A DNA stretch of 64,000 nucleotides, from the NCBI RefSeq assembly GCF_965363235.1, contig NC_134840.1:94810416-94874415 (forward strand), given 5' to 3'. The notes beneath the pieces were generated by a model, which saw only the letters and a list, made by a program, of their open reading frames with translations, searched no databases and was not told the origin of the DNA. Shown here piece by piece: positions 51,685 through 63,887 of this stretch. Each line of letters starts with the position of its first letter. Position 1 is the stretch's first letter. Origin of the DNA: Mytilus galloprovincialis. Its lineage: Eukaryota > Mollusca > Bivalvia > Mytilida > Mytilidae. The position numbers and the translations under genes are program-made.

Positions 51685-52767
51685 TGTCGAGCCTGCAACT
51701 TTTGTTGCAGAAAGCTCGACATAGGGATAGTGATCCGGCGGCGGCGGCGGCGGTGTTAGCTCACTTCTTAAAAGCTATATATTTTAGAAGGTGGAAGACC
51801 TGAATGCTTCATATTTTGTATATAGATGCCTCATGTTACGAAGTTTCCGTCAGTCACATGTCCAATGTCCTTGACCTCATTTTCATGGTTCAGTGACCAC
51901 TTGAAAATAAAGTTCAAAATTTTTGTAGTGTTGAATTCTCTCTTATTATAAGTAATAGGATAACTATATTTGGTATGTGCGTACCTTGCAAGGTCCTCAT
52001 GCCCGTCAGACAGTTTTCACTTGACCTCGACCTCATTTCATGGATCAGTGAACAAGGTTAAGTTTTGGTGGTCAAGTCCATATCTCAGATACTATAAGCA
52101 ATAGGGCTAGTATATTTGGTGTATGGAAGGACTGGAAGGTGTACATGTCCAACTGGCAGGTATCATCTGACCTTGACCTCATTTTCATGGTTCAGTGGTT
52201 ATAGTTAAGTTTTTGTGTTTTGGTCTGTTTTTCTCATACTTTATGCAATAGGTCTACTATATTTGTTGTATGGAATGATTGTAAGGTGTACATGTCTAGC
52301 GGGCAGATGTCATGTGACCTTGACCTCATTTTCATGGTTCAGTGGTCAAAGTTAAGTTTTTAAGTTTTGATCTTTTTATCTAATATTATATGCCAAAGGT
52401 CAACTATATTTGGTGTATGGAAATATATTATGATCTATATGTCAGTCCCACAGGTTTTATTTGACCATGACCTCAATTGTACGGTTCATTGGACAGTGTT
52501 AAGTTTTTGTGTTTTGGTCTATTTTTCTTAAACTATAAGTAATAGGTCAACTATATTTGTTGTATGGAAGCATTGTTAGCTGTACATGTCTGCCTGGCAT
52601 GGTTCATCTGACCTTGACCTCATTTTCATGGTTCATTGGTCTTTGTTTAACTATCTTGTTTAATGTTAAGTTTATGTGACAGTTGTAATAACGCTTTATA
52701 CTTAGGACTATCAACATAATATCAATGATTAGTAAAGAAGGCGAGACATTTCAGTGTGTGCACTCTT
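51685..52767 (+). mobile_element. Hairpin-capped tandem-repeat element, copy 1
   Basis: The 5' end is a hairpin (TGTCGAGC ... GCTCGACA, with a nested CTGCAAC/GTTGCAG). A GGC trinucleotide run follows at about 51738-51753. Then there are about eight units of about 115 bp, each with TGACCTTGACCTCATTTTCA and TGGTTCAGTGG. The 3' end is CACTCTT. GTTTT flanks both sides (51680-51684 and 52768-52772). The absence of terminal inverted repeats, a palindromic 5' cap and internal tandem units resemble Helitron/Helentron-associated elements (pearl or DINE type) of bivalves. That class is an inference. Confidence 0.7.
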
Positions 52768-52958
52768 GTTTTAGATAGGTAGACCTCTTACTTATATGAC
52801 AGTCGCATAATAATCCAGTATATTGACAACGATGTGTGAACAAAACAAACAGACATACTATAGGTAAAAATGTCAAAAATAGGGGTACAGCAAGTGCATG
52901 TCGGAAATTATTGCCATGTTTAAATCAGAATTCAAATGAGATATTGAGATAATGTTAT
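52768..52958 (+). repeat. Dispersed mussel repeat, right half
   Basis: This continues the repeat at 51560-51684 after the hairpin-capped element. A second element of the same type starts immediately after, at 52959. Confidence 0.65.
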
Positions 52959-53696
52959 TGTCGAGCCTGCAACTTTTGTTGCAGAAAGCTCGACATATGG
53001 ATAGTGATCCGGCGGCGGCGGCGGCGGCGTTAGCTCACTTCTTAAAAGCTTTATATTTTAGAAGGTGGAAGACCTGGATGCTTCATACTTTGTATATAGA
53101 TGCTTCATGTTACGAAGTTTCCGTCAGTCACATGTCCAATGTCCTTGACCTCATTTTCATGGTTCAGTGACCACTTGGAAAAAAAGTTCAAATTTTTTGT
53201 AATGTTGAATTCTCTCTTATTATAAGTAATAGGATAACTATATTTGATATGTGCGTACCTTGCAAGGTCCTTACGTCTGTCAGACAGTTTTCACTTGACC
53301 TCGATACTATAAGCAATAGGGCTAGTATATTCGGTGTATGGAAGGACTGTAAGGTGTACATGTCCAACTGGCAGGTGTCATCTGACCTTGACCTCATTTT
53401 CATGGTTCAGTGGTTATAGTTAAATTTTTGTGTTTTGGTCTGTTTTTCTCATACTATATGCAATAGGTCTACTATATTTGTTGTATGGAATGATTGTAAG
53501 GTGTACATGTCTAGCGGGCAGATGTCATGTGACCTTGACCTCATTTTCATGGTTCAGTGGTCAAAGTTAAGTTTTTGAGTTTTGTTTATGTGACAGTTGT
53601 AATAAAGCTTAGCTTTATACTTAGGACTATCAACATAATATCAATGATTAGTATAGAAGGCGAGACATTTCAGCGTGTGCACTCTTGTTGTTATAG
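52959..53696 (+). mobile_element. Hairpin-capped tandem-repeat element, copy 2 (shorter)
   Basis: It has the same 5' hairpin, GGC run, 115-bp units and 3' end as 51685-52767, in the same orientation. It has fewer internal units and one internal deletion that removes TCATTTCATGGATCAGTGAAC. An open frame over the 5' part (VLDLIFMVQ) is chance, because the family shows drift without codon periodicity. Confidence 0.7.
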
Positions 53697-53889
53697 GGGG
53701 AGCAGCATAACGACACAATACAAAAAGACGTTTAGAGCACAACTGCCGTCTTCAACAATTGGTATAGTTTCTATACGATATTTCAAACTCTAAATTGTCC
53801 AGAGTCTTAAACGTTTGATAAATGAAACCGTTACTATCGAGATCAGTTTTATTTAAACTTGTCATAAAAGAGTATTTGTTATCAATGAT

Positions 53890-54017
53890 AATTAGTTCTT
53901 TCTGTGTCGGATTCGACAAGGGAGAGCCTCTTCGCTATCCAAGGGTAGCTATATCCTCACCCCTATTAGGCCCTTGGTTAGCGAAAAAGGGGGAGGTGTG
54001 CATGGAAGCTTCTGAAG
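53890..54017 (+). CDS. Candidate internal exon, unknown gene
   Basis: The frame reads VGFDKGEPLRYPRVAISSPL then GPWLAKKGEVCMEASE and ends at an excellent donor, GAAG|GTAAGA, after 54017. The acceptor side is weaker (ATAATTAG|TTC near 53893). The composition is unlike the surrounding AT-rich DNA. No partner exon and no family could be recognised, so this is only a candidate. Confidence 0.22.
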
Positions 54018-54794
54018 GTAAGAAATTTAAGTAAAGATTTAAGAAAATGAAGCTCGCCATATTTAAAGCATATTTGCGTTTTAGTAGTAAAAAGGCATCT
54101 TATTCTCTTTAAGTATAAGCATCTGCGATAAATGTTTAAGATAGTAAGTTTATTTTCACATGTAAAACAATATTCGATATACACTCGTGTGTGTTTAAAG
54201 TAATACACATAATGTTATGTTAATATATTCGTTATAAACGAAACTTCCGCGATCTAATAAATTAAATTAGAGCATTGAATCTAAAGAAGTAGAATTCAGT
54301 TTGTATTGCCTTGCAGACCGATTGTGATGGCTAAACGCTAAGGTGATTCATTGAGGCGGAATTTCCGGATCATATTTGTGAACAATTATATAACAACTGA
54401 TAGTAATTCTTGTGTGGGTGGAGTCTTTCTGTTCCGCTAAATTAGACAGAAGATCGTAATACTGTGACGAACTTTCAACGCCAGTAACGCGGACAAAATA
54501 AGTAGTTATTTATTTTCCATAAAAAATGATGAATTCAAGTAATGCATTTCTGATGAAATACAATAGAAAGGATAAATAAAGTAGGATATTTTAAATAAAA
54601 TAACAACTTTAGCGATTAAAAAAAAAGTATCGTTTTCTAACATAACTGTCTAAGGTCTTCGACCATGAACGTCAGTCATAAATACAACTCGACTTTAGCA
54701 ACATCTAATATGCCATGCATGAGGGCCTGACTGGTTTAATTTCTGTATTTCTTATATTAGCCCACATTCTCTTGTTTACAATCTAATTAGAATA

Positions 54795-54839
54795 TAGAAC
54801 TCTGATTTAATTACACTTTATAACGACATCAGAGTTCTA
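54795..54839. repeat. Short hairpin (12-bp arms)
   Basis: TAGAACTCTGAT (54795-54806) and ATCAGAGTTCTA (54828-54839) are perfect inverted copies with a 21-nt loop. I see no target duplication. Confidence 0.65.
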
Positions 54840-54953
54840 AAATTTGTTTGTAGTTTTAATTATTTGACATGTTGATCTCTCTTTTCTCTTTTTGTTTTGC
54901 CAATTTTTTTCTCCTCTTTATTTCTTTTCCATTTTCATTTGTTTATATAAAAA

Positions 54954-55150
54954 AGAAGATGTGGTGTGATTGCCAATGAGACAACTATCCACAAAAGACC
55001 AAAATGACACAGACATTAACAACTATAGGTCACCGTACGGACTTCAACAATGAACAAAGCCCATACTGCATAGTCAGCTATAAAAGGCCCCGATAAGACA
55101 ATGTAAAACAATTCAAACGAGAAAACTAACGGCCTTATAGCCTATTGTTC
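54954..55150 (+). repeat. Best-preserved mussel AAGATGTGGTATG repeat copy
   Basis: AGAAGATGTGGTGTGATTGCC, then ATGAGACAACTATCCAC, then TATAGGTCACCGTACGG and TACTGCATAGTCAGCTATA. This is the clearest copy in the window and defines the family order used for the others. Confidence 0.8.
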
Positions 55151-55485
55151 ATTTTGTAAACCCTATCCAGACCACCAAACACGCTCATAAACATTCAATA
55201 TTTGCAAAAGTGTTACTGTGTAATATATTCTAGGATACAACATGAACTAAATTTCTACAAAAAATAGGTAGAATCAAACGTATATTAATATACACAGCTA
55301 ACTTCTCATGAAAAAAGGTGTTAACTTCTAGTAAATTGTCAAAAAGACGTATTGGAAAAGAGTCGTTTCTGTTTCATCTGTATACATAAGTAGATTTTAA
55401 GGTCTTCGTTACTTTGTTATAAGTGTTTTAAGATGCTTGATTTCTTGATTGACAACATATTTGTTACGTTTTGAAGACGTGTTTT

Positions 55486-57240
55486 TCAACAGACAGTCGG
55501 AATTCCAATGGGAACCAATTTTGCCCCTCTTTTTGTCTACTTGTTTCTTTATTATTATGAGGCTGACTTCACACAGGAACTTCTTAGGAAGAAAGATAAG
55601 AAGTTAGCAATGTCCTTTAACTTTAAGTTCCGCTATATAGCTGATGTCCTCTCACTAAATAATACAAAATTTGGTGACTATGTTTAACGATTCTATCCCA
55701 TCGAACTAGGGATAAAGGATACTACAGATATAGTTAAGTCTGCCTCATATCTTGACTTAAATCTAGAAATTAACAATAAGGGTCGGTTGGAAACAAAACT
55801 TTACGACAATAGAGATAATTTCAGCCTCCCAATTGTGAACTTTCCATTTCAATGTAGCAACATCCCAGCAGCGCCTGCATACGGAGTATATATCTCCCAA
55901 TTGATACGATATTTCCGGGCTTGTATTTCTTATCAGTATTTCCTTGATAGAGGATTGCTGATCACAAGGAAGCTATCAAACAAAGAGTTCCAAATGGTGA
56001 AGTTGAAATCATCCCTTCGTAAATTTTACGGACGCCATCACGAGTTGGTTTAACTTGGCGAATGTGATATACCGAATTAGACTATTTACCAGATTTGTAA
56101 TAACATAAGCAACACGACGGATGCCACATGTGGAGCAGGATCTGCTTACCCTTCCGGAGCATCTAAGATCATCCCCATTATTTTGGTGGGGTTCGTATTG
56201 CTTAGTCTTACGCAAATTGGGCCTTGCAGTATCACAACGCTACATGCTTATTTTCTGTCGATCTCTTTTTCTTTACTTATATATGTAATTTTTGTTCATC
56301 GTATATTTTCGTTCGACGATATTCATAATTTAGCGTATGCAAGAAAAAGGCTTGAAAATGTAACAAAAATCACATGCATTGGATTCTGTTTTGTGCAACA
56401 TTCTCTGTGCTATACATTATACCTTAAACTTTTTGAAAAGTATATTATATACAAGACGGCCTTGGAGGAGGGTCTGAAAGTCGCCTTGATTAAACCAAGA
56501 AAAACACAGACTCTATGCGTACATGTCCAGTTCGAAGCTAACATGTTATCGCCCTGAATATGAATGTTATATTTGCGGGCATAACTTTTGATTGATAGTT
56601 GGTTTCTTAGCGTCCAGTGGCAAAAAGTTCTTGCATTTTTATAACGAGAACAATTTAACAATAAATGCATTATGTAGGTCTTGCAATAGATGCCATACGG
56701 GGTGCGCGAACATTGGAAATTCAACAGCCATCAACCAAACGAAGAAGAAAAAGAAGCTTTGTTCGAATTGAGAAGTAGCGATACCACCAACAGGTCGTAT
56801 CATTGTACTCACTATGGAAATAAGGAAATTTGGCAAATAATGGAATAAGGCAAATTTATCAGAACGAGGGTGTCCTTGTTTGTTCGATATCAGTAGATTG
56901 TTTATTAAGGATTTGTTTAATTAATATGATAGGAACTTGAAGGTTGTTTTGCATTTAACGGCAACATTCTTGGTAAAGGGTAAACTCATATTTTTATAAT
57001 TTTGATTAAAGTATAAATGACTGGGCATCTAGTAAGCGGGTCTTGGTACATAATCAATAAAAGGACAGGGGCGTGTTTTGTAGGTAAACGTAGCGAAATA
57101 TTCTTTTTAGATACTTCATTATTTTCTTAGTCTTTAGTTTTCTATGTTGTGTCTTGTGTACTATTATTTGTTTGTTTGTCTGTTTAGTGTGTAGCCATGG
57201 CGTTGTCCATTTATTTTCAATCTATGAATTTGACTTGTCC
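55486..57240 (+). pseudogene. Reverse-transcriptase fossil with 3' flank, interrupted by an insertion
   Basis: This is a decayed retroelement remnant, probably of the non-LTR or Penelope-like kind. RT motifs around GIPMGTNFAP and the end region with SSLRKFYGRHHELV are recognisable, and the family is common in mollusc genomes. It is broken, with several breaks, and only the second half of the RT is present. The 3' flank continues at 56053-56209 and resumes at 57126-57240 after a 916-bp insertion. An isolated piece of the same 3' flank is at 13165-13292. Divergence suggests moderate age. Confidence 0.65.
56210..57125. mobile_element. 916-bp insertion flanked by 9-bp direct repeat
   Basis: CTTAGTCTT occurs at 56201-56209 and 57126-57134, exactly where the 3' flank of the RT fossil is interrupted. 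The insert shows no obvious terminal inverted repeats, poly-A tail or coding region. It contains one arm (57000-57035) of a perfect 36-bp inverted repeat whose other arm lies outside it at 57902-57937. Confidence 0.6.
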
Positions 57241-57937
57241 CTCTTGTATCTTTCGCATGCTTTGTAAATCCAGCCATACACGACCCTGCTCGAATCTTCC
57301 CCTGTAGGGTACAGTTTTCTGAAATATTTTGATATCGTTTTGTTGTTGTTGCTGAAGCTTTACAAACCACATATATCACATTTCATTTCAAACATATCAT
57401 TTATTCTTTTCTATACTTTTAAACGAGAAGACCTGATTTTGTGTGTCGCTTCTCTTCCTTCACACAATAAATCAATCATCATGCCTCTGTGTCCTATAGA
57501 TAACATGATTAGTCGCATTTGTCATCCATTCTTATGATTATCACAATTGAGTTATTTGGGAGAAAAACGACAAAAAAGAAGTCCGGATATGATTCCGTCA
57601 TCGGACTGACTTTTAGTCATATATAAGACTTCCGGTTTGAAACATGCACAAATACAACCAATCGTATGATAGATAACAAAAATGAAAAATAAATAAGCCA
57701 ATCAGAGCGTTCTCTATATCATGGTGTTTAGATCGCAAGAACCACAACTATCATACCTCCTTATAGAGGACAATTATTTTTCGTGTTTATCTACATGTAA
57801 ACTACGATTAATTTATACTACTTTAATATATAGAGACTCTGTATTCTGTCTACTGTTTTCTTTGATTTTTTTACTATTTAAGGGGTCATACCACTTGCAT
57901 ATTACTAGATGCCCAGTCATTTATACTTTAATCAAAA
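57000..57937. repeat. Perfect 36-bp inverted repeat pair
   Basis: 57000-57035 (TTTTGATTAAAGTATAAATG...) and 57902-57937 (...CATTTATACTTTAATCAAAA) are exact reverse complements, 866 bp apart. Similarity fades within a few bases outside the arms. Confidence 0.85.
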
Positions 57938-57939
57938 CT

Positions 57940-58060
57940 CGTTTAATAGTTGCATATGCTCAACTTCATCTAAAACTACCTCGACCAAAAACTTAAACCT
58001 GAAGCGGGACAGACGGACGGACGACCGAACAAATGGGGCACAAAAAATTATTGTTGAAAG
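57940..58060 (-). repeat. Dispersed mussel repeat (GAAGCGGGACAGACGGACGG)
   Basis: This is a reverse-orientation copy of the family at 47985-48310, with a short (ACGG)n-like tract. Downstream at 58140-58290 the word TTTCGGGAT recurs irregularly. Confidence 0.55.
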
Positions 58061-58299
58061 GGAAAATAGTGATTTGGCCAAAATGAAAGTGAGGTAGAGA
58101 TTAGAGGGTAGCAGGACCATTTTCGGGGCGTCGGGATCGGGTGTTTTTAAGCTCGGGATTTGGGGATTGATCCTCAGGGGATCCGGGAATACATTTTTCG
58201 ATTTCGGGATTTCGGGATATGATTTTTTTTAAATTCTGCATTTCGGGATTTCACGGTTTTGAGCCCGGAATTTCGGGATCAGGACCCCTCCGACCACCC

Positions 58300-59179
58300 A
58301 CCAAATTAGCCTAAGTCGGTCTTATAGTCATTTTCAATGATACATGATTCATATTCTACCATTGACATATTAATAAGGCTCTCAAAAGAAAAAGCACTGG
58401 TGGATTGTCCAAGAAGCCTATTTTATTAGACTAATAATGGTCTATATATAAGCAGTTACATTTATTTCATATTTGAAATGGTGCAAATTTTTAATTTGAT
58501 TTGACTTTTACCAAAAGAAGCATTGTAGCACAGGAGAAGAATAACTATAAAGACACACGAACATAATTGAATTTAACAGAAAGGAAACGAATATCGGACT
58601 TTGGAAAAAGGGGAGGGGCTTTTGATACCTTTTATGAAATTCTCCATACATAATATCTTTTACAAAAAATCATCCTACAACAGTTCACAAGTTGTATATG
58701 CCCGCGATTTCGCGGGTGTGTTCTAGTGTTATATATATCAGGCGAATTACCAGTATCTTTGAAACAAACAAAAATACCCGAGGACATATTGGTTGAAATC
58801 AGTAAGATAAATTTTATTTTGCCACTATATGAATGTGTAATAGAATAGAGCTGAAGTAACTTCTTTGTGAACAAACAATTAAGATTTTTTCGTGGAGATA
58901 TCATCATGATTATTATATGTTGCCCTCTTCAAAATGTCGGCGAATCCTTTCACTTGGATAGGAGTACACCTCAGTTGCACATGCACTTTTGTTTTGGCTT
59001 TATAGTTTACCATGCATATGAAATAGGTTTTGTCGGGTGGTCTGAAGGATTTGAACAGTAAAATCGTAATTTGGTCTAAGGTATGAAAAATATTCACGGA
59101 CAGATACAAGATATCTTAATGAACTTAATATATTGAATAAGAAATCTTTTCAAACTTATACAGTTTATAAGATATCATT
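58300..59179. other. No gene seen
   Basis: A small perfect hairpin CCCGCGA-TT-TCGCGGG lies at 58701-58716. Otherwise AT-rich DNA without supportable features. Confidence 0.4.
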
Positions 59180-59845
59180 TTTACATTAATGCTAGCAAGA
59201 CAAATCTTTGTTTGGCTTGCTTGCTTTGTTTGTATCAATGTTTGCTCAAGCATGGTAATTAAGATAGGCGGGGCTTCAGCTTGTATACATCATACTTAAA
59301 TTTTATTGGACGTTATGTTGGAGGTGACACATGACACATATTCGCACATGTTTCCTTACCTGTAAATATACAATACAGACAGGATTCTACTCTTCGTCGA
59401 AATTATCTTCCTATTACGCCAGTTCATTTTCACAATCTTAGAAACGGAAGACAATTTTTTTTTCAGAGATCTAACTTAAAGACTGTCGTTAAGCACTTTT
59501 AGTAAAATAGCTATTCGAACACACCTACTCTGATTTTGTGCTCCATTAGATAGGTATTTCACTTGACCCCTATATTTCATCTTTTAGTACTGTGATTTTT
59601 TTTATGTTATAAAGTCAACCTGTAGCTTTGCTATATAAAATGATAGAGTCTGAAGCGAGATGATGTATCAAATACTCTTGTTTTGTACATTTTCAAGACA
59701 AAATATTCATCTTCATTATTCAAATCTAAGTATGATGTATACAAGCTGAAGCCCCGCCTGTGTTAATTACCATGCTTGAGCAAACACTGATACAAACAAA
59801 GCAAGCAAGCCAAACAAAGATTTATCTTGCTAGCATTAATGTAAA
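59180..59845. mobile_element. Foldback element with 119-bp inverted arms
   Basis: The left arm 59180-59299 (TTTACATTAATGCTAGCAAG...) and right arm 59727-59845 are reverse complements with few differences, around a spacer of about 430 bp. Words AAGCAAGCAAGCC and GGCGGGGCTTCAGCTTGTAT are shared. There is no coding region, and the outer limits and target duplication are unclear. Confidence 0.75.
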
Positions 59846-59981
59846 AGCTGTAATAAATTAGATTTCTTATATAGTTTATAAAATATCACATATTTTTTCA
59901 AAGATTTCGTTTTTACCGGCAGAAGAGATATATATCTTGCCGTATAATTTTAAAGATATCTTATTTACTGTATCATATATC

Positions 59982-62358
59982 AGTCATTCCCAAAAAATGG
60001 GTACAATTACAAAATTTCAGTGTCGCCGGCAAATAACCACAAAATGCAAGCTTAACATATGTCACAGATAATCTTTTTCGTGTTCTAAGTGATTAATATG
60101 TATACTAAAATAAAATTATATTCTTTTGTGATGTATATCGTAAATATATTTGTGTGATTTTCTATTCAATATACGGAAATCACACGAATTCCGAATGTCG
60201 CCAAGAAAAACTCCTAATATCGGTGTGAATTAAAATACTTTATTTCATCTAAATCATGATTAGATTTGCTTTTTTTATTTGACACTATATTGATTTTTAT
60301 CCACAAAAATATTTTAGAATCAAAAGTTATAATATACACTTTGATTAACCCATTAAACCAATGTCGCCGATAAACGTATAACCTACCGTAACGTATCTTT
60401 AGGTACAGTCAAAACCTATTTATATGATTGGAAATCATGCCCAAAGTGACTTCAAGCAAAGTTGATACATCAAATTTTAAAATCCTGCCTTTAACTTTTA
60501 TTGCAATGAAACGAAAATAAAAAAAAATCTTCTCTTTCTCTTTTTTTTTCGATTGTCGCATATAAGAATCCAACCTACGTAACGCGTATTTTGGAACGCA
60601 CTAACCAAGAACAAATCAAAATGATGATTATTTCATTGAAAGCACCCATAAAGCTTCTCAATAATCAGTTTTGAGAAAGCAACTCAACAATATTGTTACA
60701 TATTTCCATGTATAATGTAAATAAAACTAACCTCCGTTTAAATAACCTCCGTGACGCAGTTATTTACAGTTAAGTTGTCAGAATTTTTTATCAGTATCAG
60801 CGGCTGCCGACACTACCGAAAGTCATTTTTCAGTGTAGCAGACATCATTTGTTATAAAGAAAACAGACAAACAAAATACAGATTTTGAGAAAAAAATGTT
60901 GTTTTGAGAAAGGTAGGTTAACTTGTTTTTTCCCTATTATGTGAGCAACATTATAACGTTTAATAAACGTTATATCAGCCATTTTCTCAGATTTAAAATA
61001 GTCTACAACACAACTTGTGTAATTACGACGACAATCATAACTTTAACAGCGGTTTATGGCAAACATTTACAAGATTATTTAGGACTCATCAATGTAACGG
61101 AGGTTATACAAATAAAAAAAATCTAAAGATGCATGTAAACACGATCATACCAATTGAAATTCTTGTACATTGTTATAGATACCAAATCAGTTCATCAATT
61201 ATCACTAATAAAAATCAAAAGTTGATGTCAATCATAGACGACATCATTGATTTATGTTACGGAGGATAGAAATTTAAGGAAAAAAAGTTTTTTTTTCTCT
61301 AACAGGACTTTACTCTTTTTAGATAACGATTTACTAAGAAAAATGTTTAATTCTGTTGTCTTGTTTGTCATTTAATTCCAATATTTACATTCATTTATAT
61401 GTTTGCTGTTGGTAAGAACTGGAATTGTCCGTTATGGAGGTTTTAAATGTCGTTACAGAGGATAGAAATTTTCGAAATGCAACTATTTTGACTCTAAAAC
61501 TTCATAGTTGAGTATAATACATACATTATGGTGTGAAGGAAGATGACATTATCTGTATAGAGCTAATAAAATTAAGTTGAACAGTATTCGGTTTAGGTAA
61601 AACATATTTTTGAGTGAAAGTTCATGAATCGTTACGGAGATTTTGACAAGAACAAGTCCATTTGACTAAAAGGAACATATAACTTGATAGAAAACAGTTT
61701 TTTAGTTTGTAATGTCAATAAATTGTTTAGAAAAGCTAGCATTAAAGAGTTAAGTGTTACTATGTATCAGCATTCAGATACTGGTTTGATATCAACCTCC
61801 GTAACAAAGATGGGGGTGTGGATTAATACAAGCATAAAAAATACATACAAGTGATTCAAAACATAAATAATAGGGTTTTTCCTGGAAAGCTGTATTATGA
61901 AAATAAAATATTATACAGCATAACATTTCATTAGTTTAAATTTATTACTAAACAAGTTGTGAAAACTACTTATTTGAATTATTTTTTAAACACTATATTA
62001 ATTCAGACCTTAAAATTGGTATTTGCTTTCAATATATACAGAATAATACGTATAAATCAGTTTGCTATGGTGGTAAATGTAACCCATTTCACATGAGCCT
62101 GGATTTAAATCTTGTGTTTTTCTCTAATGCAATTTTTAAGATGACTTCATACAACACTAACCTCCGATACGTTCATACTAACCTTGTCTTACAAAAAATA
62201 CTAAAACTAGAAAACAACTTAAATGGTGTAAGTAAAAATTAAAATAATGACAGACTAGATATAGACACAGAAGAAAACAACACTCTCTCTCTGCTCAGTT
62301 GAAATTTATTTTTTAACAGTGTCTACATTCGAATTGTACCCATTTTTTGGGAATGACT
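59982..62358. mobile_element. 2.4-kb inverted-repeat DNA transposon with internal motif arrays
   Basis: A 27-bp perfect inverted pair (AGTCATTCCCAAAAAATGGG at 59982, complement ending at 62358) bounds the element. The left part carries TGTCGC words about 165-190 bp apart (near 60023, 60197, 60362, 60555). The remainder carries at least ten copies of GTTACGGAGG-like words in both orientations between 60380 and 62170. There is no open frame that looks like a transposase. Flanks share CATAT but no clean duplication. Clustered short internal motifs suggest protein-binding sites, as in subterminal regions of some DNA transposons. Confidence 0.7.
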
Positions 62359-63302
62359 CATATCGTAATTTTAATAAGATTTTCATAATGGATCCAAAAC
62401 ATATCTTATATTAGATTTTTTTTTATCAGATTCCTAAGTGTCAGATAATTTCAGTTTACAAGATTTAGGGGGAGGGGGGATATATCCATGATAATTATTT
62501 TATGAGATATATCATACGTGTGCCGTTTTTTGATAAGATCAGTATCTTATTAACGATATATTGAAAATGGAATTATACGATAAAATAGCTTGCAATAGGT
62601 GTCAATTTTTTACTGCCTGGCTGACTGTGAATTATACAAATTTTGATCTGACGCAAGGCAAAAGAAAAATAAAACAGGCGTGACACAAAATTACCCGCGT
62701 TTTTTTGTGGTCCGCGTTTGGGTCATGTTAGCATTGTGTCATACCCGCTAAACCTAATCGTGGTCACAAATGCGCTTCAATGACGTCCTACTTTCACTTT
62801 CTCCACAATATGACCTGATTCCTGACACCGGCTGAGAAAAAGTAGTTTTAGCAACAACAGCCATTAGTTTCTTGATCGGTAACATTTAAAAGCTGCATTG
62901 GGTTTATTCAAATCTCATTCTCTGACAATGTTTACGTTAAAATAATCAGAGTTTTAAGTAATATGCAATTTAACTCATTTTCGCTTGCACAGTATTGAAG
63001 ATTTATAGATATAAATTGAAATTATAATTAATTATGCATTAAATTCATACATTGTACCAAGAACTACTCATTCAATGATTCATTTTAAAATATTAAAGGG
63101 AGATAATCATAGCTCATTATAGTAACTACAGCTCATTTGAGCTATACACAGCCATTTACGTGAAGGATTGGCTATATATTGTGATGGTCAGTTTTTATGT
63201 ATTGCATGGTATATGCCCAATTTAACTATTGATTTTCACTGATGATAACTTTTTATTTGAATTGCAGAATAACCCTTGGTTTCTTAATCATGCTGTGTCT
63301 TA
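62359..63302. other. No gene seen
   Basis: AT-rich DNA with a short G-rich tract at 62468-62479. No exon, RNA gene or repeat can be supported. Confidence 0.4.
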
Positions 63303-63425
63303 GTCCAAATAATTATGACGATTTGACATGTTTGAAAGGCTATTATATTTTTTTCTTTGACGTGGCTGGAAGGCGTCAAAGCAATAATTTAAAGTAGCCT
63401 CCCAAGATGTCATAATTATTTGGAC
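63303..63425. mobile_element. 123-bp palindromic MITE
   Basis: GTCCAAATAATTATGAC (63303-63319) and GTCATAATTATTTGGAC (63409-63425) are perfect inverted ends. Inside, CTTTGACG/CGTCAAAG and GGCTA/TAGCC continue the palindrome. No clear target duplication is seen. Confidence 0.75.
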
Positions 63426-63887
63426 AAGCTCAGTGTATCTAAGTGATTTGTCTCATTTCATGTATCTGCAACCGCTCCTGCATGAACAACTTGTCAGAAT
63501 TTTGTTAAACTTTCACTGAATATTACTTACATAATGTTACTTTTGAACCTCCTATTTCATTTCTTCATCTGAAGTGTTTTGGGGTGTCCCTTAGCAAATT
63601 ATTGGTTTTGCTAGGGGCAGGGTAATCTGTTTCTAGGCTTTGCTTTCAGTATTCAGATTTTCTTGTAATTTTATGACAAATAACTTTCTTGCTAATATAC
63701 ATGTAAGGTACACTTTTTTTTATATAACTAAATGTCAACTTTAAAACTTCCATACTGCATGTACTGTTTTCTGCAAAAAATGTAATTTTATAATTAATAA
63801 AGCAGCTAAAGCATCAGATCATATTATCTTGACACTAAAAATAATATAATTAAACAATTATTTACTCTCTTGTGCCCATTTTTACAG

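Noticed and set aside
52952-53170. 72-codon ORF with poly-Ala over the GGC run
   Set aside because: It lies in the hairpin-capped repeat. The other copy of the same element (51685) does not keep the frame in a gene-like way.
58701-58716. CCCGCGA-TT-TCGCGGG hairpin as a terminator
   Set aside because: Bacterial-type terminators do not apply in this eukaryotic context, and no U tract or gene end is nearby.
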